A DNA stretch of 64,000 bases from Planctomycetota bacterium. Its GTDB lineage: Bacteria; Planctomycetota; Phycisphaerae; Phycisphaerales; UBA1924. A program made the translations under genes and the position numbers. Where the stretch lies: the NCBI GenBank assembly GCA_018242625.1, contig JAFEBO010000008.1:682001-746000 (forward strand), given 5' to 3'. Below, piece after piece: positions 1 to 9,500 of this stretch. The number at the start of each line of letters is the position of its first letter. The stretch's first letter is position 1. The notes beneath the pieces are model-generated. The model was given only the letters and a program-made list of their open reading frames with translations. It was not told the DNA's origin and searched no databases.

Positions 1-2109
1 AAGAACGAAGGTCTGCTCGGCGCCGACGGCGCGGTCGAGGTCGATAAAGAGCAGTTCAGCATCGAGCCGATCATCGTGCCGGAATCGGGCGACCCTCTCA
101 CGTGGGCCAACGCGAAGCTGACGCAGGAACTCGCGGACGGCTACTTGCCCCTGCCCTCTGTGACGCGGGATTACACGGGCCTGCGTCTGCGGATCGATGC
201 ATTCGCATTCGGCGATTCCGGCGAGAGTTCCCTCGCCGTTCGATACACCGTGACAAACACCGGGGAACAGCGCGCCAAGGGCCGCTTGCTACTCGCGGTT
301 CGACCGCTGCAGGTGAATCCGCCGTGGCAGGATCTCAAAACGAGTGGCGGTTTCGCGCCGATCGATGCGATCGGTGTCGATGCGACGCGCGACCCGATCC
401 TCATTATCCGCCGGGCACGCCCCGACACCGTGAAAACCGTGCAGATCATCGGGGGAATAGAACGGATCGCGTCGAGTATCTCCGACTATGGAGATGCGGC
501 CATAAGGGTGATCCGGGGAGATGAACCAATCAAGGGAGAAAGTCCGCAGGAGAACCGGCGTGCCCTGTCCGCGGCCGCGGTTTGCCGGTACGACCTTGCG
601 CCCGGTGAATCCAGAGAATGGGCGGCGGTGAGCCCGTTCCACGGCGCGTTCGAGCGCGCCGGTCCGCTGGGATCACTTGGGAATACGCCGATCGATCTCT
701 CGCTTTCGAGCTTGAGGGACCGGGAAGAAGCAATGAAGAAGTGGTGGCGCGAGGAACTCAATCGCGTCACCCTGCGATTGCCCGCGGCCCGCGATCTCGA
801 GAACACCTTTCGCACCGCGCAGGCCCACATCCTCATCAACCGCGACGGCCCCGCGATCCAGCCGGGTTCGCGCACCTACGAGCGTTCATGGATTCGCGAC
901 GGATGTCTGACCAGCAGCGCGCTGCTTGCCACGGGGCACGCGGATCGCGTGCGAGAGTTCATCGACTGGTACGCGCCCTACCAGTATCCGTCGGGCAAAG
1001 TGCCCTGCGTGGTGGACAGGCGGGGGCCCGACCCGGTTCCCGAAAACGACAGCCACGGGCAGCTGCTGTACCTGCTCCACAAGTACTACCTTTTCACGCA
1101 CGACAAAGAAACGCTCGCAAAGAACTACCAGCACGTGGTGATGGCGGTCGACTACATCGATTCGCTCCGCAAGCAGCGGATGACGGGCGAGTACGCGAAT
1201 GCGGATGGCCTCAAACGCGCCGAGTACGGTCTCGTGCCCGAATCGATCAGCCACGAGGGCTACAGCGCCAAGCCCATGCACAGCTACTGGGACGACTTCT
1301 TCGTGGAGAAGGGTTTGCAGGATGCCGCGGACATCGCTCGCGTGCTTGGAAGGACCGAGGACGAGGCGGAATTTCAGAAAATGGCCGACGAGTTTCGCTC
1401 CGCGGTCATCGGGTCGATCCGGCGGGCAACCGCACATCACAAGATCGACTACATCCCGGGCTGCGTGGAGCTGGGGGACTTCGATGCGACCAGCACAACG
1501 GTGGCGCTCTGGCCGTGCGGGGCGGGCGCGTGGCTCGACCACGTACAGCTCGAGCGGACTTTTGACAGGTTCTACGGATTTGCGATGGGCCGAATCGATG
1601 GGAGCGTGAAGTACAACGAGTACACGCCTTACGAATGGCGGATCGTCGGCTCGATGATCCGGCTGGGATGGCCGCAGAAGGCCTGGAAACTCATGGACTT
1701 CTACATGGCCGACCGGCGGCCGGCGGCGTGGAACCAGTGGGGCGAGATCGTGTGGCGCAAGCCGGAGACGCCGAAGTTCATTGGCGACATGCCGCACACC
1801 TGGGTGGCGAGCGATTTCCTGAACTCGGTGCGCTCGCTGTTCGTGTACGAGGACGAGAGGACAAAGTCGCTCATGATCGGCGCGGGGATCCGACCCGAGT
1901 GGCTCGCTGGAGAAGGCGTTGCGATCAGGAACTGGCCAACCGAGTTCGGAACGCTGAGTTTCACCGCGAAGCGAGAGGGCGGTCGTGTTCGACTGGAGTA
2001 CGAGTTCGCGGGGGCGGGGCCGCCCGGCGGGATGACGGTTTCACCGACCATTGCCGATTCGCCCGCCGTCTTGCGCGAGTTGAAGGGCGTGGTGGAGCTC
2101 GGGAAGTAG
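1..2109 (+). CDS. Six-hairpin glycosidase-like protein (5' end outside window)
   Basis: The reading frame is open from base 1, so the start lies upstream of the window; the GTG at 76 is internal. About 703 codons are visible. The N-terminal visible part is beta-rich and resembles a sugar-binding or supersandwich domain. The second half looks like an (alpha/alpha)6 barrel of the six-hairpin glycosidase superfamily: SWIRDG near base 890, then WYAPYQYPSGKVPC and several aromatic and acidic patches (PENDSHGQ, HSYWDDFF). SWIRDG-type motifs mark GH15/GH63/GH78-like and glycogen-debranching-like barrels. The substrate cannot be read from sequence. It may act on alpha-linked oligosaccharides, but this is inference. 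The stop codon is 9 bp from the convergent tRNA. Confidence 0.7.
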   Translation, partial: KNEGLLGADGAVEVDKEQFSIEPIIVPESGDPLTWANAKLTQELADGYLPLPSVTRDYTGLRLRIDAFAFGDSGESSLAVRYTVTNTGEQRAKGRLLLAVRPLQVNPPWQDLKTSGGFAPIDAIGVDATRDPILIIRRARPDTVKTVQIIGGIERIASSISDYGDAAIRVIRGDEPIKGESPQENRRALSAAAVCRYDLAPGESREWAAVSPFHGAFERAGPLGSLGNTPIDLSLSSLRDREEAMKKWWREELNRVTLRLPAARDLENTFRTAQAHILINRDGPAIQPGSRTYERSWIRDGCLTSSALLATGHADRVREFIDWYAPYQYPSGKVPCVVDRRGPDPVPENDSHGQLLYLLHKYYLFTHDKETLAKNYQHVVMAVDYIDSLRKQRMTGEYANADGLKRAEYGLVPESISHEGYSAKPMHSYWDDFFVEKGLQDAADIARVLGRTEDEAEFQKMADEFRSAVIGSIRRATAHHKIDYIPGCVELGDFDATSTTVALWPCGAGAWLDHVQLERTFDRFYGFAMGRIDGSVKYNEYTPYEWRIVGSMIRLGWPQKAWKLMDFYMADRRPAAWNQWGEIVWRKPETPKFIGDMPHTWVASDFLNSVRSLFVYEDERTKSLMIGAGIRPEWLAGEGVAIRNWPTEFGTLSFTAKREGGRVRLEYEFAGAGPPGGMTVSPTIADSPAVLRELKGVVELGK

Positions 2110-2118
2110 AACGCCGAA

Positions 2119-2191
2119 TGGCCCCGCTCGGATTCGAACCGAGAACCAAGCGATTATGAGTCGCCTGCTCTAACCGTTGAGCTACAGGGCC
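2119..2191 (-). tRNA. tRNA-Ile2 (anticodon CAU)
   Basis: A full cloverleaf reads on the minus strand: acceptor GGCCCTG/CGGGGCC, D arm GCTC/GAGC, anticodon loop CTCATAA and T loop TTCGAAT. CAU could mean Met, but the anticodon arm GGCGACTCATAATCGCTT matches, from memory, the E. coli AUA-reading isoleucine tRNA whose C34 is modified to lysidine. A normal 1:72 pair excludes initiator tRNA. The 3' CCA is not encoded. Isotype call by motif similarity, not by a covariance search. Confidence 0.85.
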
Positions 2192-2210
2192 CGGACTCAG
2201 ACGCTGAAGT

Positions 2211-2247
2211 GTAGAAAAGAAAAAGGGCCTGCCCTGCGGGAGGCCCT
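2211..2247 (-). terminator. Intrinsic terminator after glnN
   Basis: On the minus strand a stem AGGGCCT/AGGCCCT (2241-2247 with 2224-2230), whose 10-nt loop can pair further, is followed by a T-rich tract TTTTTCTTTTC. It sits 46 nt downstream of the glnN stop, in the right orientation to end that transcript before the tRNA. Confidence 0.8.
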
Positions 2248-2293
2248 CTCATCTTTGGGAGCAATTTTGAAGTGGCCTTCTGGCGCCGGTCCA

Positions 2294-4420
2294 TCAGCGG
2301 ATAGAGAGCATTTCGCGGTAGGATGGAAGCGGCCAGAGGTCGCTGCTGATGCGGGTTTCCAGGTCGTCGACGACGTTCCGAAGGTCCAGCATGGCGGCCA
2401 GCACGTTGTCGCGAAGATGGACGGCCTTCTTGTGCTCGTCCGGGATTTCCGTCGCGATCGCCTTATCGAGACGGGCGATGCGGTTGCGGAGTTCGGTGAC
2501 GAGATCGGTGAAGTCATCCAGCTCGGCCTTGAGGGCACGCGAATCGCCCTGAGCGGCCTTTGTCGCCGCGACAGCCTCGGCAATCTCGGACTGCTGGCGG
2601 ATCGCCGCGGGCAGCACGAGAGTCCGGGCCATGATCGACGCGGTCTCGGCTTCGATAAGCACCTGCTTGTTGTACTTCTCGATGTAGATGTGCTCGCGGC
2701 TTTCGGTTTCGACCTTGTTCAGCACGCCGTACTTCTTGAAGAGTTCGACGTTCTTCTTGTCCGTAAGCACGGGAAGCGCATCCACCGAGTTGCGCAGGTT
2801 GGGCAGCTTGCGCTTCTTCTCGGCTTCGACATGCCAGGCGTTGTCGTAGCCGTCGCCGTTGAAGATGACGCGTTTGTGCTGCTTGACCGTCTTCTGAAGG
2901 AGGGACTTCACGGCGGCCTGGAGCTTGGCCTCGGTGGGGTTGGAGCCTATGGACTTTTCGAGCTGCGTAGCCATGTAGTCGAGGCTTTCGGCGACGATCG
3001 TGTTGAGTACCGTCGCGGGCCATGCGACCGACTGGCTGCTGCCGACGGCGCGGAATTCGAACTTGTTCCCCGTAAAGGCGAAGGGCGAGGTGCGGTTACG
3101 GTCGCCGGTGTGGCGGGGGAGCTGCGGAAGGGTGCGGGCGCCCAGGTCGAGCTTGCCGCCCTTCATGGTGCTCTTGGGCGAGCCGCTCTCGATCTGATCG
3201 ATGATGTCGGAGAGCATGTCGCCCAAGAAGATGGACATGATCGCGGGCGGAGCTTCGTTGGCGCCCAGCCGGTGATCGTTGTTGGCGCTCGCGACGCTTG
3301 CGCGGAGAAGATCGCCGTGCATGTCAACGGCCCGGATAACCGCGCACAGGCAGACGAGGAACTGCATATTGGTGTGCGTGTCGTCGCGGGGGTCGAGCAG
3401 GTTGACGCCCGTGTCGGTGGACATCGACCAGTTGAGGTGCTTGCCGCTGCCGTTGATCCCGGCGAAGGGCTTTTCGTGCAGGATGCACTGGAGGCCGTGG
3501 CGGTTCGCCACCTTCTTGAGTGTCTCCATGACGATCATCTGGTGATCGCAGGCGAGGTTGGCCGTCTCGAAGATCGGCGCGAGTTCGAACTGGCCGGGAG
3601 CGACTTCGTTATGGCGGGTTTTGACCGGAACGCCGAGGCGATAGAGCTCGCGCTCGCACTCGACCATGAAGGCGATCACACGCTGCGGGATTGCGCCGAA
3701 ATAGTGATCTTCAAGCTGCTGGTGCTTGGGAGGCTTGGCGCCGAACAGCGTGCGGTCGCAGGCGACCAGGTCCGGGCGGTCGAAGTAGTAGGAACGGTCG
3801 ACCAGGAAGTACTCCTGCTCGGCGCCGGCCGTGCACATCACCCGTGTCACGCCCTGGTCGGTGCCGAAGATCTTCAGGATTCGCATCGCCTGTTCGGACA
3901 GAGCATCCATCGAGCGAAGGAGCGGAGTCTTGTGGTCCAGGGCCACGCCGGTCCACGAAACGAAGGCGGTGGGGATACAGAGCGTGACGCCTCCGCCGGC
4001 GCGGTTCAGGAAGACCGGGCTGGTCGGATCCCACGCCGTATAGCCGCGAGCCTCGAACGTGGCGCGGAGGCCGCCGGATGGGAAGCTCGAAGCGTCCGGC
4101 TCGCCCTGCACGAGAGCGCTACCGCTGAATTCGCTCAAGGCACCGCCGGCTCCATCAGGAACCAGGAATGCGTCGTGCTTTTCCGCGGTCGTTCCGGTGA
4201 GGGGCTGGAACCAGTGGGTGTAGTGGGTCGCGCCGTGCTCGATAGCCCAGTCTTTCATCGCCGCGGCGACCACGTCCGCCAGTTCGTGATCAAGCGGCTC
4301 GGCGTGCTTGATCGTCCTCTGCAGCCGCTTGAACACGTCTTTGGGCAGGCGCTGACGCATCACGCGTTCATTGAAAACATCCGCTCCGAAAGTCTGAGTT
4401 ACGACATCGCCGGTGTTCAT
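2294..4420 (-). CDS. glnN: Glutamine synthetase type III (GSIII)
   Basis: ATP-dependent amidation of glutamate to glutamine in the cytoplasm, the entry point of ammonium assimilation. GSIII hallmarks are visible: [38 protein letters not shown], ending about 708 residues later, the usual size for the large dodecameric type III enzyme. The frame is open up to an ATG at 4510, which would add a 30-residue His-rich leader. I prefer the ATG at 4420 because GGAGG lies 8 nt upstream and the protein then begins as GSIII enzymes usually do ([12 protein letters not shown]). An intrinsic terminator follows. No GlnK/P-II or NtrBC gene is nearby. Confidence 0.95.
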   Translation of the reverse strand: MNTGDVVTQTFGADVFNERVMRQRLPKDVFKRLQRTIKHAEPLDHELADVVAAAMKDWAIEHGATHYTHWFQPLTGTTAEKHDAFLVPDGAGGALSEFSGSALVQGEPDASSFPSGGLRATFEARGYTAWDPTSPVFLNRAGGGVTLCIPTAFVSWTGVALDHKTPLLRSMDALSEQAMRILKIFGTDQGVTRVMCTAGAEQEYFLVDRSYYFDRPDLVACDRTLFGAKPPKHQQLEDHYFGAIPQRVIAFMVECERELYRLGVPVKTRHNEVAPGQFELAPIFETANLACDHQMIVMETLKKVANRHGLQCILHEKPFAGINGSGKHLNWSMSTDTGVNLLDPRDDTHTNMQFLVCLCAVIRAVDMHGDLLRASVASANNDHRLGANEAPPAIMSIFLGDMLSDIIDQIESGSPKSTMKGGKLDLGARTLPQLPRHTGDRNRTSPFAFTGNKFEFRAVGSSQSVAWPATVLNTIVAESLDYMATQLEKSIGSNPTEAKLQAAVKSLLQKTVKQHKRVIFNGDGYDNAWHVEAEKKRKLPNLRNSVDALPVLTDKKNVELFKKYGVLNKVETESREHIYIEKYNKQVLIEAETASIMARTLVLPAAIRQQSEIAEAVAATKAAQGDSRALKAELDDFTDLVTELRNRIARLDKAIATEIPDEHKKAVHLRDNVLAAMLDLRNVVDDLETRISSDLWPLPSYREMLSIR

Positions 4421-4677
4421 GCGGAGAACCTCCGGGCGCTGCCCGTTGGCCAAGTGGGGGTGATGGTGCGGATGGGAAGATTCCAGCAAAGCGTCCGTTC
4501 GAGTGGCCATGGGTGAGATTCCGTAAGCAAGCGATCATCCCCGTGCCTTTGCGGGGAAACACAAACGCCGACCAGCCCCGGCGGCCAACGCGGCCGCAGG
4601 GAAAGGATTCTCGCGCGAAAAACAGCGCCGACGTCTACTAACGGGCATGATTATTGGCGCGCGGGCGTGCGTGTGCC

Positions 4678-5493
4678 TCAAACACGGGCTTCGGTCAGCC
4701 CGCTGCACAATTTTCGGCAGAAATCGCCTGCAACTTGGGCGGCAGATTCGGTTGGCGACACTTCCGAAAGTCTGCGGACCAAGGCACTTCCGACGATTGC
4801 CGCATCGGCCGATGTAACAACGTGGCGAACATGTTCCGGGCTTGAAACACCAAACCCCACCGCCAGCGGCAGGTCGGTCACCCGCCGAAGTTCCCCGATA
4901 CGCCCCGAAAGATCCGGCATCGCGCCGCTTTCCCCCGTAATGCCGGCGCGGGCCAGCACATACACAAATCCCGTGCACGCTCTGGCGATCTGCTGGGCGC
5001 GCTCGGGAGGTGTTGAGGGAGAGATAAGAAGCGATGCGGTGAGCCCCGCTTCTGCGGCGGCGGCACGCCAGTTCTCGGATTCTTCCAGCGGAAGATCCGG
5101 GAAGATAAACCCATCGAATCCGGCTTGAGCAAAGGCGTTGGCCACCTGTCGCGGATCGGAAGCGCTCGCCAGTTTGTGAAGAATCGAGACGCTGATCATC
5201 GCGATCAGGCCCAAACTCAACTCTCCCCTGACGGCACGGACTTCATCAAGAACTGCCCCGGGAGTGCAACCGTTCCGAATGGACTCGTGCATCGCGGCCG
5301 CGATGATCGGGCCGTCGGCAACCGGATCGGAAAAAGGAAAACCGACCTCGACGATGGAAGCTCCTGCCTTGTCGAGCGCCCGAAGTATTTCTGCCGTGGC
5401 GTTCGGCCGAGGGTGTCCGGCACAGATGAACGGCATGAGCGCTTTACGCCCCGATCCGCGGAGATCCTGAAAAATGGCTTCGACCCTTCCCAT
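4678..5493 (-). CDS. trpA: Tryptophan synthase alpha subunit
   Basis: Cleaves indole-3-glycerol phosphate to indole and glyceraldehyde-3-phosphate; indole is channelled to TrpB. The TIM-barrel signature VEVGFPFSDPVADGP places Glu49 and Asp60 exactly at the catalytic positions known from E. coli TrpA, and the glycine-rich phosphate-binding loop VGFGVSSPEHV is present. Length 271 aa is normal. No trpB or other trp gene lies next to it, so it is separated from its usual partner. It is divergent from map. There is no good Shine-Dalgarno sequence, and a TATAGT box lies 8 nt before the ATG, so the transcript may be nearly leaderless (inference). Confidence 0.96.
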   Translation of the reverse strand: MGRVEAIFQDLRGSGRKALMPFICAGHPRPNATAEILRALDKAGASIVEVGFPFSDPVADGPIIAAAMHESIRNGCTPGAVLDEVRAVRGELSLGLIAMISVSILHKLASASDPRQVANAFAQAGFDGFIFPDLPLEESENWRAAAAEAGLTASLLISPSTPPERAQQIARACTGFVYVLARAGITGESGAMPDLSGRIGELRRVTDLPLAVGFGVSSPEHVRHVVTSADAAIVGSALVRRLSEVSPTESAAQVAGDFCRKLCSGLTEARV

Positions 5494-5547
5494 GGGCGTG
5501 GACTATACAGGCCGCGATCCCTCCGGGCGCTACACTCACGGGTGAGC

Positions 5548-6372
5548 ATGACAGGTAAGTTGAGCCCGGCCGATGTGGACGGGGCATATGCCGCGGCACA
5601 GAAAGTGGTTGAGGTCCATCGCAAGGTGGTGGAGTTTGTCCGCCCGGGTGTGACGCTGGCGCAGATCGATCAATTGGTCGCCCGCACGCTCGAGTCGCAG
5701 GGAGCCGCTTCGTGCTTTCTGGGGTATCGTCAGTCGCTGCGGGGGCCCAAGTTTCCATCGCACGCCTGCCTGAGCGTCAATGACTGCATCGTTCATGGAA
5801 CCGCGGCATCGCTTTCACGGCCGCTGGCGGCCGGGGACCTGCTCAAGGTTGACGTCGGAGTGAGTTATCGAGGCTGGATTGGCGATGCCGCCTGGACCTA
5901 TTCGCTGGGGAAGCCCGACTCCCAGATCCGCAGGCTGATGGACGCGGGTAAGAGATCTCTCAGAGAAGGGATCGATCAGCTCCGTCCCGGCCGGAAACTG
6001 ATGGACTGGGCAAGGACTGTCCAGAAAGTGGTGGAGCAGGAGGCAGGGTTTTTCCTGATTCAGGGCCTGGGTGGACACGGATATGGGCGAAAATTGCATG
6101 ATTCGCCCTATGTTTCCAACTCTGTGCCCCTGCACCACGGGGAATGGCCGGACGGAGGGCGGCCCTGCATGCCCGGAATGCTCCTCGCATTGGAGCCCAT
6201 GATCGGCGTGGGAACCGGAAGGCAGCGGTCTTCGAATGGGAACGACTGGCCCGTCTACACTGCTGATGGTTCGATGGCGAGCCATCATGAACATGATGTG
6301 CTCATCACCGAGGGTGGCCCGCGTGTCCTGACCGAAGGTCTGGACGAACTGTCGGATGAACTCCCGGTCTGA
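5548..6372 (+). CDS. map: Methionine aminopeptidase type I
   Basis: Removes N-terminal methionine from nascent proteins. The 274-residue pita-bread fold shows all five expected metal ligands in order: Asp in KVDVGV, Asp in GDAAWTY, His in GGHGYGRKLHDSP, Glu in LALEPM and Glu in VLITEGG. The open frame extends upstream to 5125 but that part lies antisense to trpA and is not protein-like. The start is ATG 5548, or the GTG six bases earlier; both give an N-terminus in keeping with the family. The gene stands alone between trpA (divergent) and the FG-GAP gene. Confidence 0.95.
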   Translation: MTGKLSPADVDGAYAAAQKVVEVHRKVVEFVRPGVTLAQIDQLVARTLESQGAASCFLGYRQSLRGPKFPSHACLSVNDCIVHGTAASLSRPLAAGDLLKVDVGVSYRGWIGDAAWTYSLGKPDSQIRRLMDAGKRSLREGIDQLRPGRKLMDWARTVQKVVEQEAGFFLIQGLGGHGYGRKLHDSPYVSNSVPLHHGEWPDGGRPCMPGMLLALEPMIGVGTGRQRSSNGNDWPVYTADGSMASHHEHDVLITEGGPRVLTEGLDELSDELPV

Positions 6373-6448
6373 CCCAGGACCCCGCAGAACTCAATGGTGC
6401 AGAAAAGACCGACCGAACGCCGAATGTGAAGAGCGAAGCAGGAAGTTC

Positions 6449-6477
6449 TTGACACCTGCTTTTTCGTGTGTTGGGAT
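6449..6477 (+). promoter_or_regulatory. Candidate sigma-70-type promoter for the FG-GAP gene
   Basis: A perfect -35 TTGACA (6449-6454) is followed after 17 nt by TGGGAT (6472-6477), which matches only the first and last two bases of the -10 consensus. It lies 53 nt upstream of the likely ATG at 6530. Prediction by eye only. Confidence 0.4.
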
Positions 6478-6529
6478 GTTGGAAGTCAATGCCCGCCGGC
6501 AGGCCGGCGAGGTGCACGGAGTGGAACTC

Positions 6530-9500
6530 ATGAGGATTTCTCTGATCGGCCTAGCTCTGACTGCCGGCGTGCTCGCCGGCACTCCCGCAACGTTTGCCCA
6601 AGTGGGGGCGCCGACGCAGGTGAAAGCCTCCGACGCCGCGGCCAACAGGTTCTTCGGATACTCGACCGCGATCGACGGCGACACGATGGTCACCGGAGCT
6701 CCGCTCGCCACCGGCGGCGGCATCTCGAATAACGACGGCAACGTCTACGTCTTCCGCTGGAACGGCACGACATGGGTGCAGGAGCAGAGGATCCTGGGGC
6801 CGAGCGCGGTGACCGGATCGCAGACGGACTTCGGTCGTGCTCTTGCCATCTCCGGCAACACGATCGCGGTCGGTGCGCGTTTGGATGACACCCCGGCCGG
6901 CAACAACGCCGGTTCGGTGTACGTCTACACGCGGGTCGCGGGTGTTTGGACTCTTCAGCAGCGCCTCACCGCGAGCAACGGCGCGGCGGACGACAACTTC
7001 GGCGACGCTGTCGCTATCGATGGCGACACGATCGCGGTTGCCGCTCCCAACGCCGATCCCAGCGGCAACACCAGCCAGGGTTCGCTCTACGCGTTCACCC
7101 GGGCCGGCACGACCTGGACCGAGCAGCAGATTCTTCCCGCCATGACGGGTGCCGCGGCCGGCGACAAAGTCGGCGAGAACGGCGCTCTCTCGATCTTCAA
7201 TGATTCCATTGCCGCGGGCGCGCCGGCCAAGGGCGGGAATTCCGGTCGCGTGGCGCTCTACAAGAGGCAGCTCACGTCCTGGACCGTTGACGCGGTTCTC
7301 TCAAGCCCTCTTGCGGATGCCACGGGCCAGTTCGGCTCGTCGGTTTCGCTGGTCGGCGATCGTCTCGCGGTGGGCGCGAAAAACTCTTCGCTCACGGTCG
7401 GTACCGGCGGCGCCGCGTGGGTGTTCACCCGGACGAGCGGCACATGGTCAACGGCGGGCACTCAGCTGGTCCCGACGGGACTGGCCGCCGGTGACAATCT
7501 CGGCTTCTCTATCGCGCTGGGCACCGACACGGTCCTGATCGGATCCCCCGGGCGTTCCACGAATACCGGCGCGGCCTACGCGTTCGTCTATGCGAACGGT
7601 GCCTGGACTCAGCAGGCGCAGATTCTGGCTCCCGATGCGGCAACGGGCGACTTCTTCGGCTGGGCAGTTGCGATCAGCGGCAATGTCGGCGTCTTCGGTG
7701 CGGAGGGCGACGATCTGACCAACCCGACGCTCACAGACGCCGGTTCGGTCTGGATCATCGGTCGTGACGGTTCCAACTGGCTCCACGGCGACCTGCAGGT
7801 GAACGCGGCAACTCCGGCCGTCAACGAAAACTTCGGAGTGTCAACCGATATCGACGGCAGCTACGCGGTCTTTGGGGCGATGGGCTACCAGGGAGGCGCC
7901 GGCGCCAATGAAGGCGCGGCGTACGTCTTCCAGCTCCAGGGCTCTCAGTGGACTCAGCAGCAGCGGCTCGTTCCTTCCGCCCCCTTCGCGGGCGCGAAGT
8001 TCGGACGCGGCATCTCGATCAGCGGCAACACGATCGTTGGTGGTGCTCCCAATCGCACCGTCTCGTTCGCGAATCAGGGCGCGGGATACGTCTTCGTCCG
8101 CAACGGCAGCACCTGGTCTCAGCAGGCAGTACTCATCGCTTCGGATGGTGCGGCCGGTGACAACTTCGGCGTTTCGACGGCTATCGATGGTGACACGGCC
8201 GTCGTTGGTGCGTACCTCGACGATTCGGGCGCTCTGACCGACTGTGGCGGAGCCTACATCTACACCCGCAGCGCCGGAGTGTGGACTCAGATCATGCGCA
8301 TCGGCGCCTCCGATGCGGCCGCCAACGATTACTTTGGCTTCAGCGTTGCGATCAGCGGCAACAACATCGTTGTCGGTGCTTACAACAAGAACTCCGGCAC
8401 GGGCGCTGCCTACGTCTTCCTCCGCGAAGGGCCCGGCTTCAAGCAGGTCGCCAAGCTCGTCGCTTCGGACGCCGCGACAGGCACGAATTTTGGCACAAGC
8501 GTGGCCATCGACAAGAACCTGATCGTGGTCGGCTGCCCCAAGACTTCGGGCGGCGGTTTCGGCAATTCAGGCGGCGCCTACGTCTTTACGAACCCGCAGG
8601 GCAACACCTGGCAGCAGGTGGCCAAGCTCAACGCTCTGGATGCTCAGCAGCTCGACAATTTCGGCAACAGCGTCGATATCAGCGGCACCAACATTGCGGT
8701 TGGCGCCAATCTCGACGACCTTTCCACCGCAACCGACGCGGGAGCGGTCTACGTCTTCACTTCGATCTCGCAGCTTCCTCAGGGACCCTGGGTCCAGGTT
8801 GCCAAGGACGTTCGCAGCGCACCCGCAACCAACGATTGGCTCGGCTACAGCGTCTCGATCTCGGGCGCCAACGTGATGGCCGGTGCGTTCAAGGCCAATC
8901 CCGGAGCAGCCGCAGGCGGTGGCCTGGGGATCTTCGGCGATGTTTCTGACTCGCTCTACAACGTGAATGCGAACATGTCGACGGGCAGCCAGGCCCAGAA
9001 CCTTCAGCAGGCGATCGCAAGCGCCAGCGGCGGCCAGACCGTCGTTGGTTCCGCCGGTGCGTTCGGGCAGGCGGCCGATATCAATTTCGCCGGCAAAGCT
9101 CTGAGCGTTGTCAGTCGTTCCTCTCTGGCCCTTCCGGTCACGTCGCAGGTCGTTCTGAACGACGGGGCGACGCTTGCTGCGAACGATGGGTACGGCATGA
9201 GCCTGTACGGCCCGGTCCGTACGGCCAACGACAGCGGGCGCAGCAGTGTGGAAGCCGACTGGATCCGCACCGGCGGTGCCAGCAGCGTCGCGATCGGCAA
9301 GCATGAACTGAGCTTCGATGCCTTCGCCACGGAACTCGGCGGGCGCACAACTCTCCAGAACAAGGAGTCGGTGCTGTCATCCTCAGGCGCTCTCGCGTTC
9401 AGCGGCGTGCTCAACGACGTATTCGGCGGCACCATCAACGCCGGCGGGAACCTTGTCTTTGACGGCATCGCCAACCTGAGCGGAACGAGCATTTCCGCCG

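Noticed and set aside
2177..4516. 779-codon plus-strand open frame opposite glnN
   Set aside because: It is a high-GC mirror frame of a clearly conserved gene; it is rich in Val/Ala/Asp/Leu, shows no domain and has no ribosome binding site.
4511..4677. Hairpin CCCCG/CGGGG as a trpA terminator
   Set aside because: No T-tract follows on the minus strand.
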